A stretch of DNA of 7,859 nt, taken from assembly GCA_905479535.1 (NCBI GenBank), contig CAJQMW010000011.1, positions 1 to 7,859 of the forward strand, in the 5' to 3' direction. Below, piece by piece: positions 1-6,862 of this stretch (within the stretch, counting starts at the first letter, position 1; each line of letters begins with the position of its first letter). The notes beneath the pieces were generated by a model. The model saw only the letters and a program-made list of their open reading frames with translations, did not search any database and was not told where the DNA came from. Made by a program: the position numbers and the translations under genes. The DNA is from an uncultured Maribacter sp. Lineage in GTDB: Bacteria > Bacteroidota > Bacteroidia > Flavobacteriales > Flavobacteriaceae.

Positions 1-412
1 TAGGGGTGCTCTTTAATCCTATTCCAAATATAGCATCAACCACAAGGTCTTGCATATTGATCACAGGAAAATCAGCTCTGTTTCTAAGCTCTACTATATC
101 GGTATTCAACTCAGAAAGTCGGATCAAATTCGCATCAAAATCATCACTCCTTTTCTCACTAAAACAAATCAGATAGGTCTGAACACGGAAACCATTTTCT
201 ATCAGCAGTCGTGAAATAACCAAACCATCTCCTCCATTGTTGCCCATACCACAGCAAACACATATGAGTCTTGAGCGATCAGGATACTGCTCAGTGATCC
301 ATTTATAACAAGCTGTGGCAGCCTTTTCCATCAAATCGGTTGATGATATGGGAAGGTTTTTTATGGTGGCCTGATCGGCTCCGTATATCTGTGCTGCAGT
401 GAGAATTTTCAT
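1..412 (-). CDS. nnr: Bifunctional NAD(P)H-hydrate repair enzyme Nnr (epimerase domain), 5' part only
   Basis: This is the N-terminal part (137 codons visible) of the NAD(P)HX repair enzyme. In this family the N-terminal YjeF domain interconverts R- and S-NAD(P)HX, and a C-terminal kinase-like domain dehydrates the S form using ADP or ATP. The frame starts at ATG 412-410 and reads MKILTAAQIYGADQ. It holds the epimerase glycine loop GNNGGDGLV at residues 57-65 and DAIFGIGL at 126-133, both hallmarks of the YjeF_N fold. No signal peptide is present, so it is cytoplasmic. The frame is open to the left edge. Whether the dehydratase domain follows cannot be seen; it does in most bacteria, where the protein is about 500 residues long. 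The accA terminator lies upstream, so nnr is probably transcribed separately. Confidence 0.93.
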   Translation of the reverse strand, partial: MKILTAAQIYGADQATIKNLPISSTDLMEKAATACYKWITEQYPDRSRLICVCCGMGNNGGDGLVISRLLIENGFRVQTYLICFSEKRSDDFDANLIRLSELNTDIVELRNRADFPVINMQDLVVDAIFGIGLKSTP

Positions 413-429
413 AAGCCTGTAACTACTTA

Positions 430-437
430 TAAAAATA
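430..437 (-). promoter_or_regulatory. Possible -7 box of the nnr promoter
   Basis: On the minus strand the sequence TATTTTTA matches seven of the eight positions of the Bacteroidota -7 box TAnnTTTG. It lies about 18 bases before the nnr ATG and downstream of the accA terminator. No good -33 TTG was found, so the call rests on position and partial match only. Confidence 0.3.
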
Positions 438-474
438 GGTAAAAATCAGCAGATGACTTATCGAGGTATGGCAC

Positions 475-502
475 AAAAAAAATCCCGAATACTATTCGGG
501 AT
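475..502 (-). terminator. Intrinsic terminator after accA
   Basis: A perfect 9-bp stem (ATCCCGAAT at 482-490 with ATTCGGGAT at 494-502, 3-base loop) is followed on the minus strand by a run of U encoded at 475-482. It starts about 25 bases past the accA stop. It should end the tgt to accA transcription unit before nnr. Confidence 0.9.
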
Positions 503-526
503 CAATTAAATTAATTGTTATTTGGC

Positions 527-1480
527 CTAGCCTTTGAATACGCCCATTTCAGCATATTTCTCCATTCGCTTCTTAACTAGTTTATCAGGTGATAATTCAC
601 TGAGCTCCTTATAGGCCTTTTTAATAGCCATCTCAACTGACTTATATGTTTTCTCTCGGTCAGTATGGGCACCTCCTAGAGGTTCTTTTATAATTCCGTC
701 TATTAGTTTCTGACGGCTCATGTCTTTTGCCGTTAGTTTAAGCGCCTCAGCAGCAACTTCTTTATACTCCCAACTTCGCCATAAAATAGACGAACAGGAT
801 TCTGGCGAAATAACCGTATACCATGTGTTTTCCAGCATCATCACCTTGTCTCCAACTCCAATTCCAACCGCTCCACCAGAAGCGCCTTCTCCAATTATTA
901 TCGAAATAATGGGTGTTCTTAAGCGGGTCATTTCCAAAATATTTCTTGCTATCGCCTCTCCCTGACCTCTTTCTTCAGCCTCAAGCCCAGGGTAAGCACC
1001 AGGGGTATCAATCAGGGTGACCACCGGAATTCCAAACTTCTCTGCCATTTTCATCAATCGCAAGGCCTTTCTGTAGCCCTCCGGATTAGACATACCAAAA
1101 TTCCTATATTGACGTGTTTTGGTATTATATCCTTTTTGTTGACCGATAAACATATAGCTTTGGTCACCAATTTTTCCCAAGCCACCAATCATGGCCTTAT
1201 CATCTTTAACATTGCGATCACCGTGAAGTTCTAAAAAAGTGTCGCCACAGATAGCCTTGATATAATCTAGGGTATAAGGTCTGTTCGGATGTCTTGAAAG
1301 CTGAACACGCTGCCAAGCAGTAAGGTTCTTATAAATTTCTTTGCGGGTCTCGGTAAGTTTTTGCTCATTCTGTTTGCAGGTCTCCGTAACGTCAACATCA
1401 CTCTCCTCCCCAATAATCATGCACTTGTCCAATTGCTCCTCCAATTCCTTTATTGGAAGTTCAAAATCCAAATATTCCAT
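527..1480 (-). CDS. accA: Acetyl-CoA carboxylase carboxyltransferase subunit alpha
   Basis: AccA pairs with AccD to form the carboxyltransferase, which moves the carboxyl group from carboxybiotin on AccB to acetyl-CoA, giving malonyl-CoA for fatty-acid synthesis. The protein is 317 residues, the normal length for the family. An N-terminal helical region (about 1-55) holds ELEEQL. The crotonase-like core contains LHGDR (85-89), NFGMSNPEGYRKALRLM (127-143), IDTPGAYPG (157-165) with EERGQ (169-173), and the glycine-rich oxyanion segment GEGASGGAVGIGVGD (197-211). EPLGGAH is at 266-272. The ATG at 1480 lies about 30 bases downstream of a well-formed -7 box. The gene is last in the tgt cluster and is followed by an intrinsic terminator. 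Nothing in the sequence suggests damage. Confidence 0.97.
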   Translation of the reverse strand: MEYLDFELPIKELEEQLDKCMIIGEESDVDVTETCKQNEQKLTETRKEIYKNLTAWQRVQLSRHPNRPYTLDYIKAICGDTFLELHGDRNVKDDKAMIGGLGKIGDQSYMFIGQQKGYNTKTRQYRNFGMSNPEGYRKALRLMKMAEKFGIPVVTLIDTPGAYPGLEAEERGQGEAIARNILEMTRLRTPIISIIIGEGASGGAVGIGVGDKVMMLENTWYTVISPESCSSILWRSWEYKEVAAEALKLTAKDMSRQKLIDGIIKEPLGGAHTDREKTYKSVEMAIKKAYKELSELSPDKLVKKRMEKYAEMGVFKG

Positions 1481-1509
1481 AGTAAAAAAGCTTTAGTTTT
1501 TGGTCACTA

Positions 1510-1537
1510 CAAATATAGAACTTTAAGCGGTAAACTT
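1510..1537 (-). promoter_or_regulatory. Promoter of accA
   Basis: Minus-strand TATATTTG (1510-1517) is an exact match to the Bacteroidota -7 consensus TAnnTTTG. A weak -33 candidate, GTTTACC, lies near 1530-1537. The predicted start near 1503 gives a leader of about 20 bases. The box sits in the 57-base gap between the EamA gene and accA, so accA can be expressed separately from the upstream genes. Confidence 0.6.
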
Positions 1538-2413
1538 TTAAATCTTCCTGTTCTTTAAAATTCCATTGGCAATAACGGTGAGCAATATTATGGCAGCACC
1601 TACATAAAACAACGGATTCATTTTTTCATCAGTACCAAAAATAAGCCACGCCAGAATTATACCATAAACAGGTTCTAAATTCGTTGTAAGCATTACGGTA
1701 TAAGGGGTAAGCACGCGCATTATCTTTACCGAAGCTATGAAAGCATATGCCGTACATATTAGTGCTAAAACCATTAAATAGGTCCAATCCATTGTATTTA
1801 GGTCAAAGAAATCTCTTGTAAATTTACCACTTACTCCAAGCACTAGGGAAAGAAACAAAACACCAATTCCCAATTCGTAAAAGGAGATGATAGAGGGTTT
1901 ATGGGTTTTGACCAATTTCCCGTTAATTAGAGCGAAAACCGCTGCCAAAAATGCGGAAACCAGGGCTATAACCATACCGTAGGCATATTGGGATTCTACA
2001 CGGAATATGAGGTATAATCCAATCATTACAAGTAATCCAAAGAATACTTCGTATCCAATAATTTTTCTACCATACCAGAATGGTTCCATTAAAGCCGTAA
2101 AGAAGGCTCCAGTAGACATCATTGCCAATGCGACGGAAACGGTAGAAACTTTTATCGCTAGAAAGAATGTAACCCAGTGCAATGCAACCACAATACCTCC
2201 AATCGCAAACCAAACCAACGTTTTTTTGTTGATTCTTAAATCGAATTTTGCCAAACCGATGTAGACTAAAATAATCAGGGAGGCAAGACCCATGCGGTAC
2301 CAGACCAAAGGAAGGGAATCTATGGAGATTAGCTTGCCCAAAATGGCCGTAAATCCCCAGATAAAAACAATAAAATGAAGATGGAGAAGGTTCCCTATTC
2401 TATCTTTTTGCAT
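1538..2413 (-). CDS. EamA/DMT-family membrane transporter
   Basis: This is a drug/metabolite transporter superfamily permease of the inner membrane, probably exporting or importing a small metabolite. The substrate cannot be told. From the ATG at 2413 it is 291 residues with about ten hydrophobic segments. They form two EamA repeats (about 8-137 and 146-287), each carrying the conserved Glu-Pro pair (ALMEPF at 107-112, TNLEPVYG at 244-251). The open frame reaches a TTG at 2443, but the ten extra residues are not typical, and the ATG start (MQKDRIGN) puts the first membrane segment at the expected place. That start lies inside the end of the permease gene (14-base overlap), suggesting translational coupling. 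No Shine-Dalgarno sequence is visible. Confidence 0.88.
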   Translation of the reverse strand: MQKDRIGNLLHLHFIVFIWGFTAILGKLISIDSLPLVWYRMGLASLIILVYIGLAKFDLRINKKTLVWFAIGGIVVALHWVTFFLAIKVSTVSVALAMMSTGAFFTALMEPFWYGRKIIGYEVFFGLLVMIGLYLIFRVESQYAYGMVIALVSAFLAAVFALINGKLVKTHKPSIISFYELGIGVLFLSLVLGVSGKFTRDFFDLNTMDWTYLMVLALICTAYAFIASVKIMRVLTPYTVMLTTNLEPVYGIILAWLIFGTDEKMNPLFYVGAAIILLTVIANGILKNRKI

Positions 2414-3482
2414 TTTGTAGCAGATAAAAAGCCAAGACGCCAAAAACCACGTTGGGTATTACAACAGCCAAAAGTGGTGAAAAGCCCGACTGTTCAGCCA
2501 ACGTCCCAAATACCTTATCAAAGAAAATAAAAACAAAAGCCACAAGAATACCAAAGGCTAAATTAACACCCATTCCACCCCTTCTTTTTACGGAGGAAAC
2601 GGCAACGGCAATGATTGTCAGAATAAAGGCGGTGAGCGGTAAGGCCCATCTTTTATACTTTACCAATATATAAGTATTGATGTTCGAAGCTCCTTTTCTT
2701 TTTTGATCGGCAATGAATTTATCTAATTCATATAGGTTTTTCGTCTCGGCTACATAGGAAACTGGCGTAAGATCATCTATCTTAAAGGTGAACAAGGTAT
2801 CTAACCTCCTTTTGCTTTCAATAATGGATGTATCTCCCCTAACTTTTCTTTTTTTATAGGATGTTAACCGATAATTACTATCCTTTTCTACCCACCGGAT
2901 ATTGGCCGCAGAAATTTTAAAATCCAACTCGTTATTATCGTTAAATCTTTCAAAGGTGAAGTTATGGCCCAGCTGTCTCGCCGGGTCAAAACTGCTCACA
3001 TAGATAAAATCAGTCTCATTAAGCTGATTGAAGATATTGTTGGTAATCCTGTCTTTCTTTCCCTTTTTCAGGTACTTGTATACAAACTCGTTGAATCCCA
3101 CGCTCGCCTTCGGGACAATGAACATGGTCATAAAAAACATCAAGATAGCCACCAGGGTAGCCCCGATCAAATACGGTCTAAGAAATCTGCCGTAAGAGAC
3201 ACCGGAGCTCAAAATTGCAACGATTTCTGTATTGTTCGCCAATTTGGAGGTAAAGAAAATCACCGATAAAAAAAGAAAAATGGGAAAAAGCAAACTTCCA
3301 ATATAAATGGTGAAATTCATATAATACTCTAGAATTTCATTCAGCGGTGCTTCGTTATCGATCATCTTACCGATCTGTTCCGCAAGATTGGCCATAATTC
3401 CTATAGGAATAAATAACAACAACATCACCGCAAAAGTGGCCAGATACCGTTTTAATATGTATTTATCTATGATAGAAAGCAT
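2400..3482 (-). CDS. LptF/LptG (YjgP/YjgQ) family permease
   Basis: This is an inner-membrane permease of the LptB2FG class, which extracts lipopolysaccharide from the inner membrane and passes it to the periplasmic bridge. The 360-residue length fits the family. Three N-terminal hydrophobic segments (about 12-32, 59-79, 103-124) and three C-terminal ones (279-297, 303-323, 335-355) flank a soluble region of about 150 residues, the expected periplasmic jellyroll. The N-terminal IDKYILKRYLATF and the segment ANNTEIVAILSSGVSYGRFLRP (82-103), which includes the cytoplasmic coupling helix, are characteristic. Which of LptF or LptG it represents is not certain; copies beside tgt are usually called LptG-like. 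Its ATG overlaps the tgt stop as TAATG, so translation is probably coupled. The matching partner permease and LptB are not in this window. Confidence 0.9.
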   Translation of the reverse strand: MLSIIDKYILKRYLATFAVMLLLFIPIGIMANLAEQIGKMIDNEAPLNEILEYYMNFTIYIGSLLFPIFLFLSVIFFTSKLANNTEIVAILSSGVSYGRFLRPYLIGATLVAILMFFMTMFIVPKASVGFNEFVYKYLKKGKKDRITNNIFNQLNETDFIYVSSFDPARQLGHNFTFERFNDNNELDFKISAANIRWVEKDSNYRLTSYKKRKVRGDTSIIESKRRLDTLFTFKIDDLTPVSYVAETKNLYELDKFIADQKRKGASNINTYILVKYKRWALPLTAFILTIIAVAVSSVKRRGGMGVNLAFGILVAFVFIFFDKVFGTLAEQSGFSPLLAVVIPNVVFGVLAFYLLQNAKR

Positions 3483-4612
3483 TATAACCTTTTATCCATT
3501 TGTTTAACCATTACCTTTTTCCATTCCCTAAAATCCCCCGCCAGAATATGTTTTCTAGCCTCCCTTACCAACCAAAGGTAAAAACCAAGATTGTGTATCG
3601 TTGCTATTTGCTTTCCGAGGTACTCGTTGGCCGCGAATAGGTGGCGTAAGTAAGCTTTTGAATATTCTTTATCCACAAACGTGGTTCCCATTTCATCTAA
3701 CTCGGAAAAATCATCCTCCCACTTCTTATTTTTTATATTGATGGTACCATGGGCGGTAAAAAGCATTCCGTTGCGGGCGTTTCTGGTCGGCATCACACAA
3801 TCGAACATATCTATTCCCAACGCTATATTTTCCAAAATATTAATAGGCGTTCCTACGCCCATCAAGTATCTTGGTTTATCCTCTGGCAATATTTCACATA
3901 CCACCTCAGTCATCCCGTACATTTCTTCTGCAGGCTCGCCAACGGAAAGTCCGCCTATAGCATTTCCCTCAGCGCCAGCATTGGCAATGTACTCGGCCGA
4001 TTGTCTTCTTAAATCCTTATAGGTAGAACCTTGCACTATTGGAAAAAAACTTTGGGAATAATCATATTCAAATGGAGTTTTCTCTAAATGTGCCATGCAC
4101 CGATCTAACCATCTGTGGGTCATGTGCATGGAACGCTTCGCGTAGTTATAGTCACAGGGATACGGGGTGCATTCATCAAAGGCCATAATGATATCGGCTC
4201 CAATGACGCGTTGTATTTCCATCACATTTTCCGGGGTAAATAGGTGTGTGGACCCATCTATATGGGACTTGAACTTGACGCCCTCCTCCTTAATTTTTCT
4301 ATTTGCAGAAAGTGAATATACCTGATAGCCCCCACTATCTGTAAGGATATTACTATCCCAGCCCATAAATTTATGGAGGCCACCGGCGGCTTTTAGTATT
4401 TCGGTTTTCGGCCGTAGAAAAAGGTGATACGTATTTCCTAAAATGATATCAGGCTTAATTTCTTCCCGTAATTCCTTTTGATGCACCCCTTTTACCGAAG
4501 CTACGGTGCCTACGGGCATAAAGATTGGGGTCTCTATACTACCATGGTCGGTAACTAGCGTACCGGCCCTTGCCTTACTTAATGGATCTGTCTTATGTAA
4601 TGTAAACTTCAA
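3482..4612 (-). CDS. tgt: tRNA-guanine transglycosylase (queuosine pathway)
   Basis: Tgt swaps the wobble guanine of GUN-anticodon tRNAs (Asp, Asn, His, Tyr) for preQ1 in queuosine synthesis. The protein is 376 residues, a TIM-barrel of normal length. Visible active-site elements are LTDSGGYQ (90-97) with general-base Asp92, FDEC (145-148), the QG of IVQGSTYKDLR (192-202), GGLSVGE (220-226), and nucleophile Asp271 in FDCVMPTRNARNG (270-282). The usual CxCxxC zinc motif is missing: residues 305-317 contain no Cys, although the His of IHNL (340) remains. The start is TTG at 4612-4610. An in-frame TAG lies two codons upstream and no ATG is nearby, while MKFTLHKTDPLSKARAG is the expected N-terminus. 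tgt is first in the operon, with its own promoter. Confidence 0.97.
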   Translation of the reverse strand: MKFTLHKTDPLSKARAGTLVTDHGSIETPIFMPVGTVASVKGVHQKELREEIKPDIILGNTYHLFLRPKTEILKAAGGLHKFMGWDSNILTDSGGYQVYSLSANRKIKEEGVKFKSHIDGSTHLFTPENVMEIQRVIGADIIMAFDECTPYPCDYNYAKRSMHMTHRWLDRCMAHLEKTPFEYDYSQSFFPIVQGSTYKDLRRQSAEYIANAGAEGNAIGGLSVGEPAEEMYGMTEVVCEILPEDKPRYLMGVGTPINILENIALGIDMFDCVMPTRNARNGMLFTAHGTINIKNKKWEDDFSELDEMGTTFVDKEYSKAYLRHLFAANEYLGKQIATIHNLGFYLWLVREARKHILAGDFREWKKVMVKQMDKRL

Positions 4613-4630
4613 TGGCTAGAAATGAAGTTG

Positions 4631-4659
4631 CAAAGATAATGAACCGGATTTCTTTAAAG
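4631..4659 (-). promoter_or_regulatory. Promoter of the tgt operon
   Basis: Minus-strand TATCTTTG (4631-4638) matches the Bacteroidota -7 box TAnnTTTG exactly. A weak -33 candidate (CTTTAAAG, 4652-4659) is similar to the one before accA. Transcription should start near 4625, giving a very short leader of about 12-15 bases before the TTG start. Confidence 0.6.
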
Positions 4660-4731
4660 CCTAATAACCCACTAGGGATTTGAAATCCGTAGTTTTTTTA
4701 TCGAGCAATAACATGGTTAGGAGTTGCTTGG

Positions 4732-4759
4732 TTGTTCGTTGTTCGTTGTTCGTTGTTCA
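4732..4759 (+). repeat. Four tandem copies of the heptanucleotide TTGTTCG
   Basis: The unit TTGTTCG repeats four times without interruption, the last copy ending in A instead of G. The array lies about 120 bases upstream of the tgt start and about 295 bases before the outer-membrane gene, outside any gene. It is a short tandem repeat that could change copy number by slippage. No role is visible. Confidence 0.9.
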
Positions 4760-4828
4760 GTTTTTAAATATAATCGTAAACAATATAGTGGCCAAAACCA
4801 GAATATTTAAAGAAGCAAATTAGCTACA

Positions 4829-4851
4829 CTGTCCCGAGGGGTCGGGAGCAG
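4829..4851. repeat. GC-rich palindrome (possible repetitive extragenic element)
   Basis: TCCCGA (4832-4837) and TCGGGA (4842-4847) pair around a GGGG loop. The stem extends through CTG/CAG with one bulged G. No T-tract follows on either strand, so it does not look like a terminator. A diverged version of the same pattern occurs at 6863-6882. Confidence 0.5.
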
Positions 4852-5054
4852 GATTTTAATCCTTAACCTAAGTATAAGGATAACCAACGTGCTGTATCAA
4901 TAATTCAATTAAAAAGATACCGACTCTTTCTATACAAACGTGAACTATGTAAAGCGCAATAAGAACTATCCTTTTGCGTTTTGATGGTATAACGAGATCT
5001 TGATGTTTTGGTATTGTTCTTGATATCCTTTTCATCAATAAAAACAAAACGATT

Positions 5055-5645
5055 ATGAAAAAAACACTTTTGCTTGCAGCTATGGTATTGTTCGGGCTTT
5101 CTGCAACGGCCCAAAGTGAATCCGGTTTTGGTATCAAAGGTGGATTGAATTATAACGCCAATGGGGATTATTTTGAATCGGCCGGAGATGCAGCCCGGAA
5201 CCCCGACCGGAATATTGGTTATCACTTAGGAATATTCGTTAAGATAAGGATTTCACGAATCTATTTTAGACCTGAATTGGTGTACACGAAGACCAAATCC
5301 GATTATGACGGAAGCGATTTTGATATGAGCAAATTGGACGTTCCCCTGCTCGTAGGTGTAAAAGTAATAGGACCATTGCATTTGTTTGCCGGACCATCTT
5401 TTCAATATATCTTGAACACCGAGTTCGATGGCATTACCATTGATGATATTAATAACGATTTTACGGTTGGATTAAATATTGGTGCCGGTGTTAATTTAGG
5501 CAAGTTGGGAATAGACTTACGCTATGAGCGAGGTTTTAGCGATAACGAAGCCAATTTCATAAACACCAATATTACTACGGTTGGTCCCAGTCGTATAGAT
5601 ACGAGACCAGATCAGTTGATTTTGAGTCTTAGTTTGAAAATATAG
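5055..5645 (+). CDS. Outer-membrane beta-barrel protein (PorT/OmpW-like small barrel)
   Basis: This is a secreted small barrel protein of 196 residues, of the type common in Bacteroidota and usually assigned to the outer-membrane beta-barrel domain family. The signal peptide is clear: MKKTLLLAAMVLFGLSATAQ, with a Spase I site expected after A-T-A (residues 17-19). The mature protein opens with FGIKGGLNYN, the typical first strand. It then shows alternating amphipathic strands such as IYFRPELVYTK, LDVPLLVGVKV, LHLFAGPSFQYIL, FTVGLNIGAGVNLGKLGIDLRYERG, and a last strand LILSLSLKI. Eight strands are plausible. No partner gene is adjacent and no substrate can be named. The A-rich stretch before the ATG fits Bacteroidota translation initiation without a Shine-Dalgarno sequence. 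A strong terminator follows. Confidence 0.88.
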   Translation: MKKTLLLAAMVLFGLSATAQSESGFGIKGGLNYNANGDYFESAGDAARNPDRNIGYHLGIFVKIRISRIYFRPELVYTKTKSDYDGSDFDMSKLDVPLLVGVKVIGPLHLFAGPSFQYILNTEFDGITIDDINNDFTVGLNIGAGVNLGKLGIDLRYERGFSDNEANFINTNITTVGPSRIDTRPDQLILSLSLKI

Positions 5646-5662
5646 GCGTCATTTATGAAACC

Positions 5663-5699
5663 GAAAAAGCCCCCAAGACAAAATCTTGAGGGCTTTTTC
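5663..5699. terminator. Bidirectional intrinsic terminator between convergent genes
   Basis: A 16-bp stem (5663-5678 with 5684-5699, one C/A mismatch, loop CAAAA) begins with GAAAAAGCCC and ends with GGGCTTTTTC, so each strand ends in a run of U. It lies 17 bases after the barrel gene stop and 15 bases from the stop of the convergent lipoprotein gene, and can serve both. Confidence 0.93.
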
Positions 5700-5714
5700 A
5701 ATTGTGTATAGTAT

Positions 5715-6692
5715 TTACAAATCGTTGTCCAGATGGTCAGAAATACCATCGCCATCGGTATCTAAAAACCCTACGAAGTTTCCGTCCGCATCCAATTCAA
5801 TCTCATCAATGGTAAGAATACCGTCGTTATCATCGTCCGTGTCATTGTAGTTGGCTAGAAATACACCGAACGGTTCCGTGTCACCATCCGTATTATCGTT
5901 ATCCAAATTTCCGTCATTATTTAAATCCTCTAAGATTGAAGGAATACCGTCGCCATCAAAATCCGTATCCTCCTCATAAGCAAAAGCATCAATTTTAAAA
6001 ATTAAAGGTGAGTATGACGGTATCAAACTACTCGGAGAAACGTCAAAATATGCTAGCCCTGAAGGCATAAAAATAGCACCAATTCCAAAACCTTCATAAC
6101 TAATGGTCCCATCCCCATTCTCTATAGGTCCCATCCCCGTTTGAAAATATTCAACACCGTTTCCAAATCCTCGTCTTGTTCCAGCAGATAAATTAAAAAC
6201 TACTGGCTGGTTTGATGCGGCATCAAATAACGTTTTATTCAACAAGAGACCTTCGTATCTTAAAACTACATTATCCCCAATAGTTGGCATTCCATCTTCA
6301 GAACCTTGTCTAGCCACCAAAACATAAAGCTTGTGGTCCACGTCTTCCCCATCACTTCTTCCAAAATCGGAAGATGCCACAGAGATGGTTTCGGTAATAA
6401 ATTCTACACCATCTAGCATACCGCTTTCCAAAATAGAAACTTTATTCGCATTTTCTCCAGCAATGGTATCGAACCTAATTTTGTAATCAAAATCGGCGGG
6501 CGGTGTTTGAAACTCCTCGTAATTGTAGAAATGAGTAGATAAGAAAGCTAGAATCTCCGCATCATCCTCCGCGGCCACTTCGCTCAGCGCGCGTGGCGGA
6601 ACTACCTCCGCATCGGGACCATCATCATTGTTACAAGAGTAAAGACCAACAATTATAACCAATCCCATTAAATAGCAATTTTTCAATTTCAT
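5715..6692 (-). CDS. FKBP-like lipoprotein with Asp-rich calcium-type C-terminal repeats
   Basis: From the ATG at 6692 the product is 325 residues (a GTG at 6698 would add two). The signal MKLKNCYLMGLVIIVGLYSC has lipobox LYSC with Cys20, followed by acidic NNDDGPD. This fits an outer-membrane lipoprotein, possibly surface-exposed by the Bacteroidota export signal. Residues about 136-238 resemble an FKBP peptidyl-prolyl isomerase: GDNVVLRYEGLLLNKTLFDA, PVVFNL, QTGM, GLAYF and LIFKIDAF align with the usual strands. The position of the FKBP pocket Trp appears to be Val180, and an insertion (ENGDGTISYEGFG) follows QTGM, so isomerase activity is uncertain. Residues 242-325 are Asp-rich repeats (DTDFDGDGI, DTDDDNDGI, DTDGDGISDHLDNDL) like thrombospondin type 3 calcium sites. 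It likely assists folding of envelope proteins. This role is inferred. Confidence 0.85.
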   Translation of the reverse strand: MKLKNCYLMGLVIIVGLYSCNNDDGPDAEVVPPRALSEVAAEDDAEILAFLSTHFYNYEEFQTPPADFDYKIRFDTIAGENANKVSILESGMLDGVEFITETISVASSDFGRSDGEDVDHKLYVLVARQGSEDGMPTIGDNVVLRYEGLLLNKTLFDAASNQPVVFNLSAGTRRGFGNGVEYFQTGMGPIENGDGTISYEGFGIGAIFMPSGLAYFDVSPSSLIPSYSPLIFKIDAFAYEEDTDFDGDGIPSILEDLNNDGNLDNDNTDGDTEPFGVFLANYNDTDDDNDGILTIDEIELDADGNFVGFLDTDGDGISDHLDNDL

Positions 6693-6712
6693 CAACACAG
6701 ATTTTTAAGGAC

Positions 6713-6720
6713 GCAAGATA
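6713..6720 (-). promoter_or_regulatory. Possible -7 box of the FKBP-like lipoprotein gene
   Basis: Minus-strand TATCTTGC resembles the tgt -7 box TATCTTTG with one T missing. It lies about 20 bases upstream of the ATG at 6692. The match is imperfect and the -33 side is only A+T-rich. Confidence 0.35.
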
Positions 6721-6862
6721 CAACTAATGTGAAAATGTAAAATTAAAAAAAACTTAAAATGGATATTAAAATAAATGATTGTCGGGCAAGCCCACGAGGT
6801 ATTTAACGTAAAAAATAAACATTTGATAAAAATTATCCGTTTTCAAACTTTCCTCTAAGACA

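Larger units (their letters stand above)
4613..5054. other. Intergenic region between divergent tgt and the outer-membrane gene
   Basis: This 442-base gap holds no gene I can support. It contains the tgt promoter (4631-4659), a 7-base tandem repeat (4732-4759), a GC-rich palindrome (4829-4851) and a pair of overlapping inverted repeats (4851-4881). Open frames running antisense from 5137 or 5225 into it are shadows: they cover the signal-peptide region of the next gene and resemble nothing known. No convincing -7 box was found for the rightward gene at 5055, so its promoter is unresolved. Confidence 0.7.

Noticed and set aside
2413..2443. TTG at 2443 as the start of the EamA gene
   Set aside because: The ATG at 2413 gives the usual N-terminus and a smaller overlap with the permease gene; the extra ten residues look like out-of-frame permease coding sequence.
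720..4022. Several plus-strand open frames of 65-113 residues opposite accA, the EamA gene, the permease and tgt
   Set aside because: All are antisense to strongly recognised genes and lack domain-like features.
4674..4699. GGATTT-G-AAATCC followed by a T run, resembling a terminator
   Set aside because: The loop would be a single base unless pairs are lost, leaving only a short weak stem; no gene ends just before it on the plus strand.
4868..5225. Two overlapping minus-strand open frames (about 89 and 106 residues) opposite the barrel gene start
   Set aside because: They lie antisense to a clear signal peptide, have unnatural composition and resemble no family.
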